From Beroe forskalii (taxonomy: Eukaryota; Ctenophora; Nuda; Beroida; Beroidae), in the NCBI GenBank assembly GCA_011033025.1, contig WFMF01000047.1, positions 186,001 to 250,000 of the forward strand: DNA of 64,000 nt. Direction: 5' to 3'. Positions 11,951-22,688 of the stretch are shown piece by piece (the stretch's first letter is position 1; every line of letters begins with the position of its first letter). A model generated the notes under the pieces. That model was not told where the DNA came from and ran no database searches. It saw only the letters and a list, made by a program, of their open reading frames with translations. The position numbers were made by a program, and so were the translations under genes.

Positions 11951-13366
11951 GAATTAAACAGAATTAAACAGAATTAAACAGAATTAAACATAAATTGTCC
12001 AAAGAAGCACTAACACTTCTGTCTGGACGTGATATACATCAATCAAATTCACATATCAATCACTCTATCTTCAAACACCGAAAAAGCTTGGCAGCAAAAG
12101 TTCATGATTTAGCGCCATATGCTTTGCTCTGCAACTTAGCATTTATTGCCATAGCTCTCTTGAGTAAGCCCTCAGCAGTTCTACCAGTTGCTCCGACAGG
12201 GGCAGGAGCGGGCTTCGAGATGGTAGCAGAAGGATTCGAGGTGGCAGGAGCGGGCTTCGAGGGAGCAGCAGAAGGCATCGAAGGGGCAGGAGCAGGCATC
12301 GAAGGGGCAGTAGCAGTCTTCGAGAGGGCATGATTTAAGGGGGCAGGAGCAGGATTCGAAGGGGCGGAAGTAGTCTTCGAGGGGACGGAAGCAGGCTTCG
12401 AGGGGGCAGGAGCAGTATGAGAGTTGGCAGCTGGTACAAGTTGGTTGCGGGTTGTTGGGGACTGATCACACCAAACTTCACCTCTTGAGATGTAGAAGTG
12501 GTGCTCTGGGTTAGCTGTCTTCCTCGCTTTCATGAGTTCAACCAGTTTCCTCCGTTCCTCTCTCTCCTCATGAGTCAGGTCCGGTGCCACAAACACTCGC
12601 CGAGTAGCTGGAATTTCTCGCAGTCTCTTCCCACATTTTCGTAGACGTACAGCTGCATCACCATTTGTAAGACAGACTTTGATGGGACGGGGTCTGTCAG
12701 TGCTCTTCTTCCCCAACCTTTCACAGAAGCTGACGTGAGGCTTTTCTCCAACTTTACAGAACAAGTCACTGACCGCCTTCTCTACCTCAACACTGTTATC
12801 TTCCTCAACACCGAACAGAATGATGTTCTTGCTTCTGTCCTCTGTTTTCACAACGTTCTCAACAACACCAGCAATGTCCTCCGCAGAAACCATTGGAACT
12901 TGGGTACTGAAACTGGAAGCAACAGCATCACTGTAAGTCTTCAGCTCAGATTTCAGCGTCGTCTGAAGTTTACACGGTTTCGCTCTGACTCTCACAAAAC
13001 TTTTCCGTTGATTCTGAAGCTCATCCTTTGCAGACTGATAACTTCCTCCTTCAGCTGATCGACTTTTCCTGTTGAGATTCTCAGAGCATCGTAACACAGC
13101 TTTAGTTGTTGTAGGGTTTCCAATGAGCCATATTGACACGACCTCTTTCTTGTAATCTGTACCCGCAAATACATCTCGAGGCATTTTATAGATATCGGGA
13201 CATTTAGTTTGAAGCGAGAACTCATGTAACCTGGTAGAAACATCAAACAGGACATTCTGAGCGTTTTCCAATGAATACTGATCCATGGTGACTGGAGATG
13301 TACTTGCACAATGTTATACACGGTAGCTGTATTCCATGTATATCATGAGCAGGTAACAAACAGTGT
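11951..13366 (-). mobile_element. ORF1-only non-LTR element (HAL1-like) with decamer tail
   Basis: Present in duplication copy A and cleanly absent from the matching place in copy B (near 18415-18425), which defines its limits to within a few bases. On the minus strand it begins at about 13366, carries one long ORF (12102-13286) and ends in about four tandem TTTAATTCTG units (11951-11990), the microsatellite-type 3' tail seen in CR1/L2-like elements. No reverse transcriptase or endonuclease is present, so it must be mobilised in trans. No clear target-site duplication is seen. Confidence 0.75.
12102..13286 (-). CDS. LINE ORF1-type RNA-binding protein
   Basis: A 394-residue intact ORF. The middle (about residues 150-265) matches the RRM-like ORF1 of non-LTR elements: NIILFGVEED, then SFCERLGKKS, RPRPIKVCL, and the DLTHEEREERRKL helix. 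The last third is a low-complexity run of about 20 APSKPAPA-type repeats, followed by a basic tail. The N-terminal third is probably coiled or disordered. An unbroken frame in a nonautonomous element suggests either recent insertion or selection on the protein. Confidence 0.7.
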   Translation of the reverse strand: MDQYSLENAQNVLFDVSTRLHEFSLQTKCPDIYKMPRDVFAGTDYKKEVVSIWLIGNPTTTKAVLRCSENLNRKSRSAEGGSYQSAKDELQNQRKSFVRVRAKPCKLQTTLKSELKTYSDAVASSFSTQVPMVSAEDIAGVVENVVKTEDRSKNIILFGVEEDNSVEVEKAVSDLFCKVGEKPHVSFCERLGKKSTDRPRPIKVCLTNGDAAVRLRKCGKRLREIPATRRVFVAPDLTHEEREERRKLVELMKARKTANPEHHFYISRGEVWCDQSPTTRNQLVPAANSHTAPAPSKPASVPSKTTSAPSNPAPAPLNHALSKTATAPSMPAPAPSMPSAAPSKPAPATSNPSATISKPAPAPVGATGRTAEGLLKRAMAINAKLQSKAYGAKS

Positions 13367-14105
13367 GAGGCAGTTTCCCGTACAGTAATCTGAAAGCCTC
13401 CCCGCCCCTTTAACACGTCATTACCTAAAGTTCCCTGTTAATGAGATAACCAGCACCCGATACATTATAGGACAATTAACCCTTTCACCCCCACTTAGCT
13501 AAAACACTCTGCAATGACAAGTTCCTCCGCTTTACACAATAGGGCATCCCCTATAGCAGAACAGGGCCCTATGTGTTGCTACAAGGAATATATGTGTTAT
13601 TACAGGGAGTAGTTTGATGTGTTGCACCCCCTAAATATAAGGGGCTGCCCCCTAATTATACGCAGTAACAACCTCATTATGTCAGGGTTTAGAATGGTGC
13701 GTAAATAACGCGGGATCGCCTACTCTCTACTCTCAGCGATCCCTACTCTTCGCTTGTGGTATTCGGATTCGAAAGTAAACGCTATGAATGATTCACTAGC
13801 GACCCCAGATCATACTGGGCAGTGCACTTTGTCAAATTGCTGTGTCACCCCTCCTCGAGTAATGCACAGGCCTAAGGACCTGTAATGACAGGATAATGGA
13901 GAGTTTGAGAGTTATTATGTCGCCGTTATGCTCTATAAAGGACTCGCTGCTTCATTCTGTCCTTCTATAAAGGACGCAGCCGCTTCACAAGTTGAAATGT
14001 TTTCGGGTGTTTTGTGTTCAGCGGCTTCACAAGTTGAAATATGTTTGGGTGTTTTGGGCACTTTGTAGCGGCCTTTGGTGTAATCTGGCCTCTTTTTTGG
14101 GATTG

Positions 14106-14386
14106 ATGAGTAATTAATTTATTCTCTTTTGACTCAAAGGTAAAAGGACAAATCTAAACGATGCGGTTCTTTAATGAAAATCAATTTCGTCTTCAGGTCT
14201 CAAATTTTATTGTATAAAGTAGTGTTGTAATTTTGTAAACTTTACAACACTCCTTACACGCTATACGATCAAATTTGAGACCGGAAGATGTCGTAGAACG
14301 ACGAAATTGATTGTCATTAAAGAACCGCATCGTTTAGATTTGTCCTTGTACCATTGAGTCGAAAGAGAATAAATAAATTACTCGTC
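14106..14386. mobile_element. Foldback (palindromic) element, copy A
   Basis: Two arms of about 120 bases in inverted orientation: the left arm runs from GAGTAATTAATTTATTCTC through CTAAACGATGCGGTTC to TCAGGTCTCAAATTT; the right arm is its complement, ending in TTACTCGTC. A short AT-rich centre separates them. The left arm lacks about 12 bases present in the matching copy at 19167-19460. No ORF. It was in place before the segmental duplication. Confidence 0.85.
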
Positions 14387-15324
14387 AATTTTAATCATGC
14401 GACTCGTATTCAATGTCCCGATCCGTGAAATCAGTATACTTTTTTGGAAGATACAAGAACTTACGTTCTTAAGATTTGTTGGTTGAGGTTAGAAGTGTCC
14501 TGGTTAACTTCAGGATGTTGTAGGGTGGTGGGCGTGGCATATGGATAGTTCCCAGCTACATTCACTCACCAGTTAGGGCATTAGCTTGCAGGTTTAGGGC
14601 TGGTTGCACAACCCAACACATAGGATTTCACAATCCAGAAGTTACAATCCCACCGATGAGGGCTGCCTTTGGCCCTCTGAATTTGATACGTGATGCTTGT
14701 GAGATACTTCTATTTCATTTCACCTTTGGTCGAGTCACGCTAACATCCCTTCACACCTTAGCACGTGTGACTGAGTCGTGGTAATTTGAATAGTCATCTA
14801 ATTTAGAATATTATCAGAGTGCTATTTGTCTGACTAACTACACCCTAATTTCCCGACAAGTGCATGACCTGGCCCCCATGACTACATTAGCTGAGATAGT
14901 TTAGCTAGGGACTTACGTGAACAACTCACCATTCTAATCCATGAAAATGATGTCATTTCCCCTTTGTTAAACTTGATAGCCCCCATGAACCTTTGCCCGC
15001 CCAAACCGATCTTGAAGCTTTCAAGTGAACTCAGTCGTGAGACATCAGTTCAGAAATTTCAAATTAAGGCGCAAATTTCCGAAGTTCCTTTTCCATACTT
15101 CCATAGCTGAGCTGCTCTAACACCAAATGAACTATCGTTGTTACTACAAATGGAGAGCTGGGACTTGGTTTTATCTGTGGGTTGATTGCCTTAATCCCAA
15201 GCCGAGGATGGTGCTTGAACTAATGAACTGCATTTCAACATCATTAGGGCCTAGGGGCATGACCGTTGGCGACTTTCCAAACTTGAATGATGCAGCATCT
15301 TTCTCCTCACCGTTGGAGTGACAT

Positions 15325-15660
15325 CATATTCAGCTTCCTCCAACGGTCTCAATAGCTCATGTCCGAGCTATCTTACGAATAAAGCATCGTTAGACATTGC
15401 CTAACTTCTGAATGTCTGAGATCTTGGTAGGGTTCCAAACAAGACAGTGGTATTCCAGTCTGGAGCGCACCATTGATTTGTACAGTGCCAGCATGACTAC
15501 TTACTGACTAAACACACTGTCTAAACGCACAGTATAAACGCACTGAAGACCCAAGGTGCCATTTTACGAGCCGCTAGGATGGTCTGTTCAATGCGCGGCG
15601 ACCAGGATCTGTCACTTGAAACAAGAACCCCGAGGTCCCTAGCAGTGTCTGTCAGTTCTA
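15325..15660 (-). mobile_element. Truncated LINE reverse transcriptase fragment
   Basis: The minus strand encodes DTARDLGVLVSSDRSWSPRI, then EQTILAARKMAPWVF and, in another frame, MLALYKSMVRSRLEYHCLVW. This is the conserved segment after the catalytic motifs of CR1/Jockey-like reverse transcriptases. The frame is broken and only the C-terminal part remains. Imperfect direct repeats of about 28 bases flank it (15053 and 15670), possibly a target-site duplication. Confidence 0.7.
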
Positions 15661-16188
15661 TAACAAATTGCAGAAGTTTCAAATTAAGGTGCAAATTTCA
15701 GAGGATTCTTATTCGATACAGGATACGATAAGTTTGTTATGATTCGTTACCAAGCATGTGTGTTTAGTAAATTGCATGAGAAAGGACAGACAAGCAATTA
15801 ATAACGTAAGGCCCACCGGTCACAAATTTTCTTGTATTTTATGTAGCGCGCGTTGCAGTTTTTTGGATACAATAGCGCGCGAGAGATGATCATCGCGCGT
15901 GTTGGTATGGCAACTTGTGAGTGCGCGGCACAAAGACAGTTCCGAATCATATCGGAGAATTCGCGACAATTTCACCCGATTATAGCCAAATAAATTAAGT
16001 TTTTTAATGGTTCAAGTATCTAACGATTTTTGTAGGTCTGCAAAAAGATTTGAAGTCGAGAATTCCTTCGCAACGTTCAATGTTTTTGAGCAGATTCCTC
16101 ACAGATTACGATGAAAACCCGAAGCTGATTCAATCTCATAATTTAATAACAAAACAAAAACGTTTCACATAATTTAAAATCACTTCAG

Positions 16189-16302
16189 ATCGACAGCGAC
16201 AGATCGGACATCAGACTGCATCACCCTAGGACCATGAGCGAAGTGACGAAGTACATGGATGCTGCGTGGAGACTCAAGGAACAATCAGAGAACATGCAAT
16301 AA
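16189..16302 (+). CDS. Duplicate last exon of CFAP144
   Basis: 114 bases identical to 9711-9824, including the preceding CTTCAG-type acceptor and the stop codon; it encodes the 37 C-terminal residues (SEVTKYMDAAWRLKEQ and flanks). In phase with CFAP144 exon 3, so it could serve as an alternative terminal exon giving the same protein with a different 3' end. No other CFAP144 exon lies nearby. Confidence 0.7.
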   Translation: MDSDRSDIRLHHPRTMSEVTKYMDAAWRLKEQSENMQ

Positions 16303-19166
16303 AAACTGCGACCTGGAACTTAAAACCTTAAATGTCTTAAAACTGTCTCTTCAGCATTAAAAGTTGATTCGTTGATCATCCATTAGGAATGTGGAAATTC
16401 GGTTGTATGATACTTGAATTTATTTGAAAAATCGTCATGTTGTGTCGATGCCCAAAGGGACTAGGGTCTATGCACTAATGTCTGTAAAAATTCAGTAAAA
16501 AGGATAGTTGAAGATGAAGTTTGAAACTCTGAAAACATTCTATACAATAATACAATATACTCGTATCAGAAGTTCAGCTTTGCAGATAAACTAGAGAGAT
16601 TTATCATTAAACAGCTATCTTTCATAAATTAATCGATTGATTTTATTCTATACGTAATATACCAGAGTGAGTTTTAAATCTTATCCGTTTGTTTCATTTT
16701 GTTTTCTGATTTGAACTCGCTTCCAATAGCTGTCACATATTACAACTGCATCCGAGGAGGAAAGGGATTCGCTGACTTCAGCAGAACGTTTGATTTTTTT
16801 AGCTCTCCTACATGTATTTTCATAAACTACCGATCATGTCTCCTCTGGCGTAAATATGTTCAATTGCTCCGATGCTCAAAAGGCAAAACACCAAAGAGAT
16901 TTCTTAATTCCAAACATGAGTCAGAGTGTTCATCATGAAGAAAAAAAATGGGGGGGGGGGTGGGCGGGGGAAAGGGTCAAAGGGCCAAAAAATTGCCGAC
17001 GTAATAAGTGACAGGGCCCCTTTAAATCCATCAAATAATTTTGATAGGGTCGGGTTCAATAAATACTTGAAAGTACTGACGCCAACTCGAGTCTGTCTGA
17101 AACTTAATTTGGATTATCGAATCTTCAGTATCTTCATCGCAGGAATCTTTCTGATGTGGTTTACTGGAATTTTTGGCGTCGGCGTTGCTTCATCTTGTAA
17201 CTGTTCTGAAATCAGACAAGGGAATGAATTTCACAGATCCTATCGGCTAATAGTAAATTTAATAGTAAATTGGTTAATAGTAAAAATCTTATTGCGGCCA
17301 AAATTCCGCAGAACCCTGGAGCAAGTTGAAGGCTATTCTATGGTAAAGCAATCACCAGCGCCGTCATTCCACCCCACCCGGGCGGCATTTTGGTGGCATC
17401 CTTTTTTGAGGAATACCGAGCAATCAGGGTTCAGGTGCTTCATCCTATTTAATCTATAAAATCAGTGAGATTCAGAAAATGTATGACAATTCCTACGCTT
17501 TAATTCAGGATTCCGTACATTTTCTCGTGTATAATCCAATAAATAATCAAGCTACTGATATAATCATTAGTTGATGTTAATTCAAAGGGGGCGGGGGCTC
17601 TTAAAGAGAATAAAGTAATGGTAGGAAAGGTAATGGTAGAAAATGAGCCCCAAACAAAAGGTAGAAAGCTTATGTCAATAGAGCGATCTGCTGCTATTGT
17701 CAATTAGGTGTTCGACATCATCAATTCTCCGTGATGCGTCACCCCAAACCACGTAATGCTCCCACAGGAGAAATAGGCGCTCAAAATGACGTCATCATCA
17801 TAGCGCAACGTAGTGAGCTGATGACGTTGAACCGCCTTTTTCCCTTGCGTGGGGTTTAGTGTTGGTGTGAAACCCCACCAGTAGGATATAGCTTTGGCAT
17901 CGCACCCTCTTTATCAATATACATTAGCTTTACCAACAGAGCTGTCACTCCTTCTGTGTGCCGTGTGAACCTCGAAGTTTTTCTGTGACTCTTACTCCCC
18001 CCCCCCCTCAAAGGGATCGTTCACATATGACGTAATCAATTTTTGGCCGATTATAAACCCCCTCTCCCTCGTGATCAAGTTTACAGTAGTTGTATTTGTT
18101 ACAATAACATGTAACATAATCATTCGGAAACCCCCTCCCCCTCCCCCTAGGTGATTACGCAATATGTGAACGAGCGACCCCAAATATGTAAATGTTTAAT
18201 GTGTATGGAAAGGAAGGTCGCCGAGGAGCGGTCAGTGGACTGCCGGTGACCTGGTTACTTCACTTTTTGCCCCTGAAGTATGCAACCGTCATCCGTCCTA
18301 TGTCTCTGGTCAGAAGGCGGAATTAAGGGTGGAATTACTGTCATTGGCTATATGCAGCGATATTCCCCCCACTAAATGAATTATGTCATTGGCAGGAGTA
18401 TTCCCCCTTCAACTACATAATCGAGGCAGTTTCCAGTAATCTGAAAGCCCCCCGCCCCTTGTTTACAACACGTCATTACCTAAAGTTCCCTGTTAATGAG
18501 ATAACCAGCACCCGATACATTATAGGACAATTAAACCTTTCACCCTCACTTAGCTAAAACACTCGGATTGCAATGACAAGTTCCTCTGCTTTACACAATA
18601 GGGCATCCCCTATAGCAGAACAGGGCCCTATGTGTTGCTACAGGGAGTACCTATAGCCGTGTTATTACAGGGAGTAGTTTGATGTGTTGCCCCTAAATAT
18701 AAGGGGCTGCTCCCTAATTATACGCAGTAGCAACTTCATTATGCCAGGGTTTAGAATAGCGTATAAATAACGCAGGATCGCCTACTCTCTACTCTCAGCG
18801 ATCCCTACTCTTCCCTTGTGGTATTCAGATTCGAAAGTAAACGCTATGAATGATTCACTAGCGACCCCAGATCATACTGGGCAGTGCACTTTGTCAAATT
18901 GCTGTGTCACCCTTCCTCGAGTAATGCACAGGCCTAAAGACCTGTAATGACAGGATAATGGAGAGTTTGAGAGTTATTATGTCGCCGTTATGCTCTATAA
19001 AGGACTCGCTGCTTCACTTCGTCCTTCTATAAAGGACGCAGCCGCTTCACAAGTTGAAATTTTCGGGTGTTTTGTGTTCAGCGGCTTCACAAGTTGAAAT
19101 ATGTTTCGGTGTTTTGGGCACTTTGTAGCGGCCTTTGGTGTAATCTGGCCTCTTTTTTGGGAATTT

Positions 19167-19460
19167 ATGAGTAATTAATTTATTCTCTTTTGACTCAATG
19201 ATTCAAGGACAAATCTAAACGATGCGGTTCTTTAATGAAAATCAATTTCGTCGTTCTACGACATCTTCAGGTCTCAAATTTGATTGTATAAAGAAGTGTT
19301 GTAATTTTGTAAACTTTACAACACTCCTTACACGCTATACGATCAAATTTGAGACCTGAAGATGTCGTAGACCGACGAAATTGATTGTCATTAAAGAACC
19401 GCATCGTTTAGATTTGTCATTGTACCATTGAGTCGAAAGAGAATAAATAAATTACTCGTC
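19167..19460. mobile_element. Foldback (palindromic) element, copy B
   Basis: Counterpart of 14106-14386 with both arms complete: the left arm has the TCGTTCTACGACATCTTC block missing from copy A. Arms of about 130 bases pair almost perfectly around a centre with TTTTGTAAACTTTACAACAC. It lies at the same place in the duplicated segment. Confidence 0.85.
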
Positions 19461-20198
19461 AATTTTAATCATGCGACTCGTATTCCATGTCCCGATCCGT
19501 GAAATCAGTATACTTTTTTGGGAAGATACAAGAACTTACGTTCTTAAGATTTGTTGGTTGAGGTTAGAAGTGTCCTGGTTAACTTTAGGATGTTGTAGGG
19601 TGGTGGGCGTGGCATATGGTAATTCAGGGCTCCATTGATTCACATGTTAGAGGTATTAGCTTGGAGGTTTAGGGCTGGTTGCACAACCGAACACATAGGA
19701 TTTCACAATCCAGAAGTTACAATTCCACCGATGTGGGCTGCCTTTGGCCCTCCGAATTTGATACGTGATGCTTGTGAGATACTTCTATTTCATTTCACCT
19801 TTGGTCGAGTCACGCTAACATCCCTTCACACCTAAGCACGTGTGACTGAGTCGTGGTAATTTGAATAGTCATCTAATTTAGAATATTATCAGAGTGCTAT
19901 TTGTCTGACTAACTACACCCTAATTTCCCCGACAAGTGCATGACCTGGCCCCCCTGCCTACATTAGCTGAGATAGCATATCTAGGGACTACGTGAACAAT
20001 TCTCCACTCTAATCCATGAAAATGATGTCACTTGTAGCCAGCGAAAGTAGGTCAAGAGAGATCATATTAAATTGAAGTCATCAGCTGCGACGCAATCCCA
20101 TTAAGGGGCATACTCGACTGCAGTGATAAGTCCAATAATACAAAGTAATCGTGTCTTTATTGCACCCTTTAATGAGGCTGATTGCGTTCAAATTCCTG

Positions 20199-20206
20199 TA
20201 TAAATA
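20199..20206 (+). promoter_or_regulatory. Candidate TATA box of the prohormone gene
   Basis: TATAAATA lies 363 bases upstream of the prohormone start codon in otherwise unremarkable sequence. It is on the coding strand and about 30 bases upstream of a plausible start site. Support is by position and motif only. Confidence 0.3.
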
Positions 20207-20568
20207 TCGCTGTTAGTGGTGGACAAGGCGTATTTGTTTGTGAGGGACGGCTGATTGGGATCGTCTTCTCATCATGAGATTCCACTATTTCACTTTCAGA
20301 ACATTCTTGATGGATTCTATTAGCTTATTAGGTTCTAAGACTAAGAGTAAGATAGATTGAAGATTCTTTTAGCTAATAGTAACGAAATACCAACATTATA
20401 ATCGATATAACATATGAGATTCATACTTGAAATTACTGGCATAAAATAAAATTTGATTTTGACAGAGCAGCAAAACCAGCGTTTAAGCTAAAACGTTTTC
20501 CAAAGCCTCTTCTCAGCAGGGTGCACATGTGCTAGAAGAGAACGAGAAGTTAACACACAAAGTACAGC

Positions 20569-21996
20569 ATGATGCCCCTCCAATATGTGTTCCTGTGAGT
20601 CCCTTTTTATAGCTTTCAAAATCAGTCGCTTTTAAGTCAATCAGTAACTTTCAACCAGTGGTTAATAGAAGTGAAAGTAATTAATAGTCACTATATCTTC
20701 GCTTCGATTGATGATTAACTTCCTCCCTTGAAGCGCTAACATCGCTCAACCAGCCTGAAGTTCAGCTCTGTAATTCTCTACATGATTTCAGGTTTACAGC
20801 CCTCCTTTGAAACGCTAATTCTTCACATGATTTCAGGTTTACAGCCCTCCTTTGAAACGCTAATTCTTTACATGATTTCAGGTTTATAGCCCTCCTTTGA
20901 AACGCTAATTCTTTACATGATTTCAGGTTAATCGCCCTGGTGTCTCTGACAAATGGGAGTGTCTTGTCACGCCGCGGAGCTGCCCTGCTTGAGGAGTAAG
21001 TGATCGCTGGTTGTCATGGTAACTGCATTGAATGGCAACCAATCTTAGTAGGTTTCATGGCAACTTGTCAGTGTTTTCACCGCACTGTCACAACGTACAT
21101 CGATGTTGTAGTAGCCTGTAACCTTTCAATTATGATGATATGCTATTTTCAGTGCTGAAGACTTGCAGATGCCTGGCCGAGGCCTCAGTGAAGAATTAGC
21201 CCAGATGCCAGGCCGAGGCCTGAGTGAAGAATTGGCCCAGATGCCAGGCCGAGGCCTGAGTGAGGAACTAGCCCAGATGCCAGGCCGAGGCCTCAGTGAA
21301 GAATTGGCCCAGATGCCAGGCCGAGGCCTCAGTGAAGAATTGGCACAGATGCCAGGCCGAGGACTCAGTGAAGAATTGGCCCAGATGCCAGGCCGAGGCC
21401 TGAGTGAAGAATTAGCCCAGATGCCAGGCCGAGGACTCAGTGAAGAATTGGCCCAGATGCCTGGCCGAGGCCTGAGTGAAGAATTAGCCCAGATGCCAGG
21501 CCGAGGCCTGAGTGAAGAATTGGCCCAGATGCCAGGCCGAGGCCTGAGTGAGGAACTAGCCCAGATGCCAGGCCGAGGCCTCAGTGAGGAATTGGCCCAG
21601 ATGCCTGGCCGAGGCCTGAGCGAAGAATTAGCCCAGATGCCAGGCCGAGGCCTCAGCGAAGAATTAGCCCAGATGCCAGGCCGAGGCCTGAGTGAAGAAG
21701 CCGAACAAATGCCAGGCCGAGGCCTGAGTGAAGAATTGGCCCAGATGCCAGGCCGAGGCCTGAGCGAAGAATTGGCCCAGATGCCAGGCCGAGGCCTGAG
21801 TGAAGAATTAGCCCAGATGCCTGGCCGAGGCCTCAGTGAAGAACTAGCCCAGATGCCAGGCCGAGGCCTGAGCGAAGAATTGGCCCAGATGCCTGGCCGA
21901 GGCCTGAGTGAGGAGTTAGCTCAGATGCCAGGCCGAGGCCTGAGTGAAGAATTAGCCCAGATGCCAGGCCGAGGGTTGAGCGAAGAATCAGATTAG
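20569..21996 (+). CDS. Secreted multi-copy peptide precursor (23 x 12 residues)
   Basis: Exons 20569-20594, 20927-20995 and 21153-21996; both joins are GT-AG and keep the frame, giving 312 residues. Exons 1-2 encode a signal peptide (MMPLQYVFLLIALVSL, cleavage near TNGS/VLS) and a short spacer SRRGAALLEDAEDL. Exon 3 encodes 23 tandem copies of QMPGRGLSEELA; copy 15 ends EEAE and copy 23 ends EESD. Inference: a neuropeptide-like prohormone. The GR in each unit offers a C-terminal amidation signal after Pro. Cleavage after Arg alone would release GLSEELAQMP-amide. Cleavage at the acidic pair plus X-Ala trimming, as known for cnidarian peptides, would leave QMP-amide, which resembles the TRH pattern. 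No dibasic site lies between units. An alternative is a structural or adhesive repeat protein. I recognise no named homologue. Confidence 0.75.
20781..20926 (+). repeat. Triplicated 3' splice-site unit before prohormone exon 2
   Basis: A 45-bp unit (CATGATTTCAG, then GTTTACAGCCCTCC and a tail) occurs at 20781, 20826 and 20871; the real acceptor at 20916-20926 is the fourth CATGATTTCAG. Each decoy acceptor is followed by sequence resembling the true exon start but would meet a TGA after five codons. Confidence 0.85.
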
Positions 21997-22688
21997 ATGC
22001 CCGTCTACATTTCGGAGGTAATTCATGATTCGACAAAGTTTTTTGTTTTCTTATTACAGCCAAGTTGATGAAACACATGTCGAATTCAAATAATTGGCCG
22101 TCAATTTCAATAATTTTGCCAAAACGTCCGCTGTTCGGCTCGACTTGAAATTTTCCTAATTTCAGGCAGAGTTTCACAGAGATCCTGACGCCGGATGGTA
22201 TCTCAGGAAACCTCCTATCTTCTCATAAGCCCAACTGACACCATACTCTGTTGTCAGGGTGACATAAAGTGTTGTCATGGTGATGTAAAATTGCAGAACG
22301 AGAGAACTTGACATCTTTCGTTATTGAGGAACGGTATTTTCAGACCGTTTATTGAATTCGTTTTGAGTGAGGACAATGTTTTGATAGTACCATTATTGTA
22401 TTATCTCGTTTGATTTTTAGCATTCTGCTGCGCACTTCAATATCGTGTTTATTCGTTGTCATGAGGGCAGATCGGGGTTTCACTTTCAGTTACAGAATTC
22501 AATGGAGTCGTGTAACTTAATTGAGAAAATCTGTAATTAACAGTGGAATTTCAATGAATTCTGAATTAAACCGTCCAAAATCCAAGCCGTAATTTTGAAT
22601 TTGGTGACCCTGATATGCATTAAACCGAAAAATAAAAGTCTGATCCCAGCGCTAGGGGGGGGGGGAGGGGGCGGGGGTGGCTCCCCTC
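21997..22688. other. Convergent intergenic region of prohormone and receptor
   Basis: The prohormone (+) and receptor (-) stop codons face each other across 692 bases. An AATAAA-type signal lies near 22630 on the plus strand and could end the prohormone transcript. Two X-box-like sites (22250-22263 and 22271-22284) and a G-run near 22657 are the other visible features. Confidence 0.5.

Larger units (their letters stand above)
9205..14963. repeat. Segmental tandem duplication, copy A
   Basis: Aligns along its length with 15053-20030: shared blocks include the CFAP144 last exon, a GCGCGC-rich segment, a pyrimidine-rich stretch, a foldback element and the closing GATGTCA segment. Copy A is longer because it carries a 1.4-kb retroelement at about 11951-13366. 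Most of the rest is non-coding. Differences are scattered substitutions and small indels, so the event is not recent. Confidence 0.9.
15053..20030. repeat. Segmental tandem duplication, copy B
   Basis: Second copy of 9205-14963 in direct orientation about 90 bases downstream. It lacks the ORF1-only retroelement of copy A but has a LINE fragment near its start (15083-15668). The CFAP144 last exon within it (16189-16302) is identical to the original, while the flanks have diverged. Confidence 0.88.

Noticed and set aside
21833-22177. Minus-strand ORF through the peptide repeats
   Set aside because: It is the reverse frame of the prohormone repeat.
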